From Chloroflexota bacterium (lineage in GTDB: Bacteria > Chloroflexota > Anaerolineae > Anaerolineales > Anaerolineaceae): DNA of 42,403 bases. The first letter of the stretch is position 1. The number at the start of each line of letters is the position of its first letter. The position numbers were made by a program, and so were the translations under genes. This document shows, in pieces, positions 41,874 to 42,403 of the stretch. Under the pieces are notes generated by a model. The model made no database searches. It was not told where the DNA came from and worked only from the letters and a program-made list of their open reading frames with translations. The stretch spans positions 1 to 42,403 of the forward strand of contig JAEKNU010000035.1 in NCBI GenBank assembly GCA_016838895.1. Direction: 5' to 3'.

Positions 41874-41899
41874 GGCTGTGTGTTAAAACACACACAACC
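41874..41899 (-). terminator. Terminator upstream of the ECF operon
   Basis: A 9-bp stem GGTTGTGTG/CACACAGCC (one G-T pair) with TTTTT following on the minus strand, past the phosphorylase fragment. Confidence 0.75.
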
Positions 41900-41943
41900 T
41901 GAAATCGTTTCCCTTAGAGCAGAAAAGACCTTTTTTTGCGAAA

Positions 41944-42327
41944 TCATGATTCTTCCAGCAACCAAATCACCTCATGCGGTATAAACTGCCAAGGCTGACC
42001 GGCAATGAATTCTTTCCCATTTGATATATTCTTCCATTTAGAATCTGCAATAACATCATTTTCATCCAGGGTAATTTCCTGCTGCTCTGTTGAGAAATTA
42101 ACCAGGCAAAGGACACTTTGCCCCATATCCATACTGTAGCGCTGAATTACCCAGATGTGCTGATGATGTTGGAGTTGAATTTGTGCTCCCTGCGGGTGAA
42201 ACGTTTCCAGAGTTAAACGTGAGACAAGTAATTTCGCCACGTTTTGGAAATCAGCACAGATAAACAAGTCATTGAGTTGTTCCGGTAATGCTTTTCGCGT
42301 GGCATGCTCAGGAAGATATACGCTCAA
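41944..42327 (-). pseudogene. Orphan C-terminal part of a GH13 sugar phosphorylase-like enzyme
   Basis: 127 residues from a TTG. The stretch LETFHPQGAQIQL, then VLCLVNFSTEQQEITL, W-x-N and PHEVIWLL is the typical C-terminal beta domain of sucrose/glucosylglycerate phosphorylase-like GH13_18 enzymes. The catalytic (beta/alpha)8 barrel of about 400 residues is missing: stops occur in all three frames within 70 bases upstream (an in-frame TGA sits about 10 bases before the TTG), and no ribosome site is seen. It is most likely a remnant of a deleted or broken gene, unless the barrel lies just beyond the window in another frame. Confidence 0.7.
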
Positions 42328-42403
42328 TAAGTATCATCTCAATAAAACGGGGTAGAGCTAAGATTTAGGAAAAGACCAACCCAAATTAATTTGAGAAGCG
42401 CGT

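Overview
The window looks like a chromosomal segment of a free-living bacterium, most likely a member of the Chloroflexota (Anaerolineae-like). This assignment is inference. It rests on moderate GC, lipoproteins with Thr/Pro-rich stalks, an FMN-riboswitch-controlled riboflavin ABC transporter of the NMT1/THI5-like RibXY kind, many apparently leaderless genes, and a double-ATPase ECF transporter. No rRNA, tRNA, CRISPR array, phage or insertion sequence was seen.

Layout. 1-2.5 kb: 3' end of a membrane protein, a HEAT-RDD protein and a SnoaL-like protein. 2.6-5.2 kb (minus): a split glutamine-dependent NAD synthase (synthetase and nitrilase-like glutaminase as separate adjacent genes) and a degenerate Lgt-like membrane protein. 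5.2-8.3 kb: a membrane protein, an Eis-like acetyltransferase and a YhfC-type intramembrane protease. The protease ends an operon (minus) of a YtrA-type GntR regulator, an ABC ATPase and an ABC-2 permease. Two perfect ParB-binding parS palindromes sit inside that operon, near 10.2 kb. 10.8-19.3 kb: a molybdopterin oxidoreductase, an orphan GAF histidine kinase, methyltransferases, small membrane proteins, a HigBA toxin-antitoxin pair, an anchored lectin-like protein and a nitroreductase. 19.4-24.1 kb: a methyltransferase with a zinc ribbon, SRP RNA, PcrA helicase, an unassigned small-RNA candidate and DNA polymerase III delta'. 24.1-27.4 kb: two paralogous surface lipoproteins whose promoters and structured 5' leaders are also duplicated. 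27.4-30.3 kb: an FMN riboswitch and a riboflavin-type ABC transporter. 30.5-37.3 kb: a Cys/Met-type PLP lyase, a PadR-controlled FecBCD-type importer with a THEP1-like NTPase, and class I fructose-bisphosphate aldolase. 37.7-41.8 kb (minus): an ECF transporter (S, fused double ATPase, T) ending in a SAM hydroxide adenosyltransferase. The window closes with an orphan C-terminal piece of a GH13 sugar phosphorylase.

The strongest unusual signals are the parS pair in an ABC operon (suggesting proximity to the replication origin), the covarying leader shared by the two lipoprotein genes, the small RNA between pcrA and holB, the repeated leaderless-promoter geometry, the split NAD synthase, and the coupling of a SAM hydrolase to an ECF importer with an internal terminator. 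No single large undescribed system is evident.
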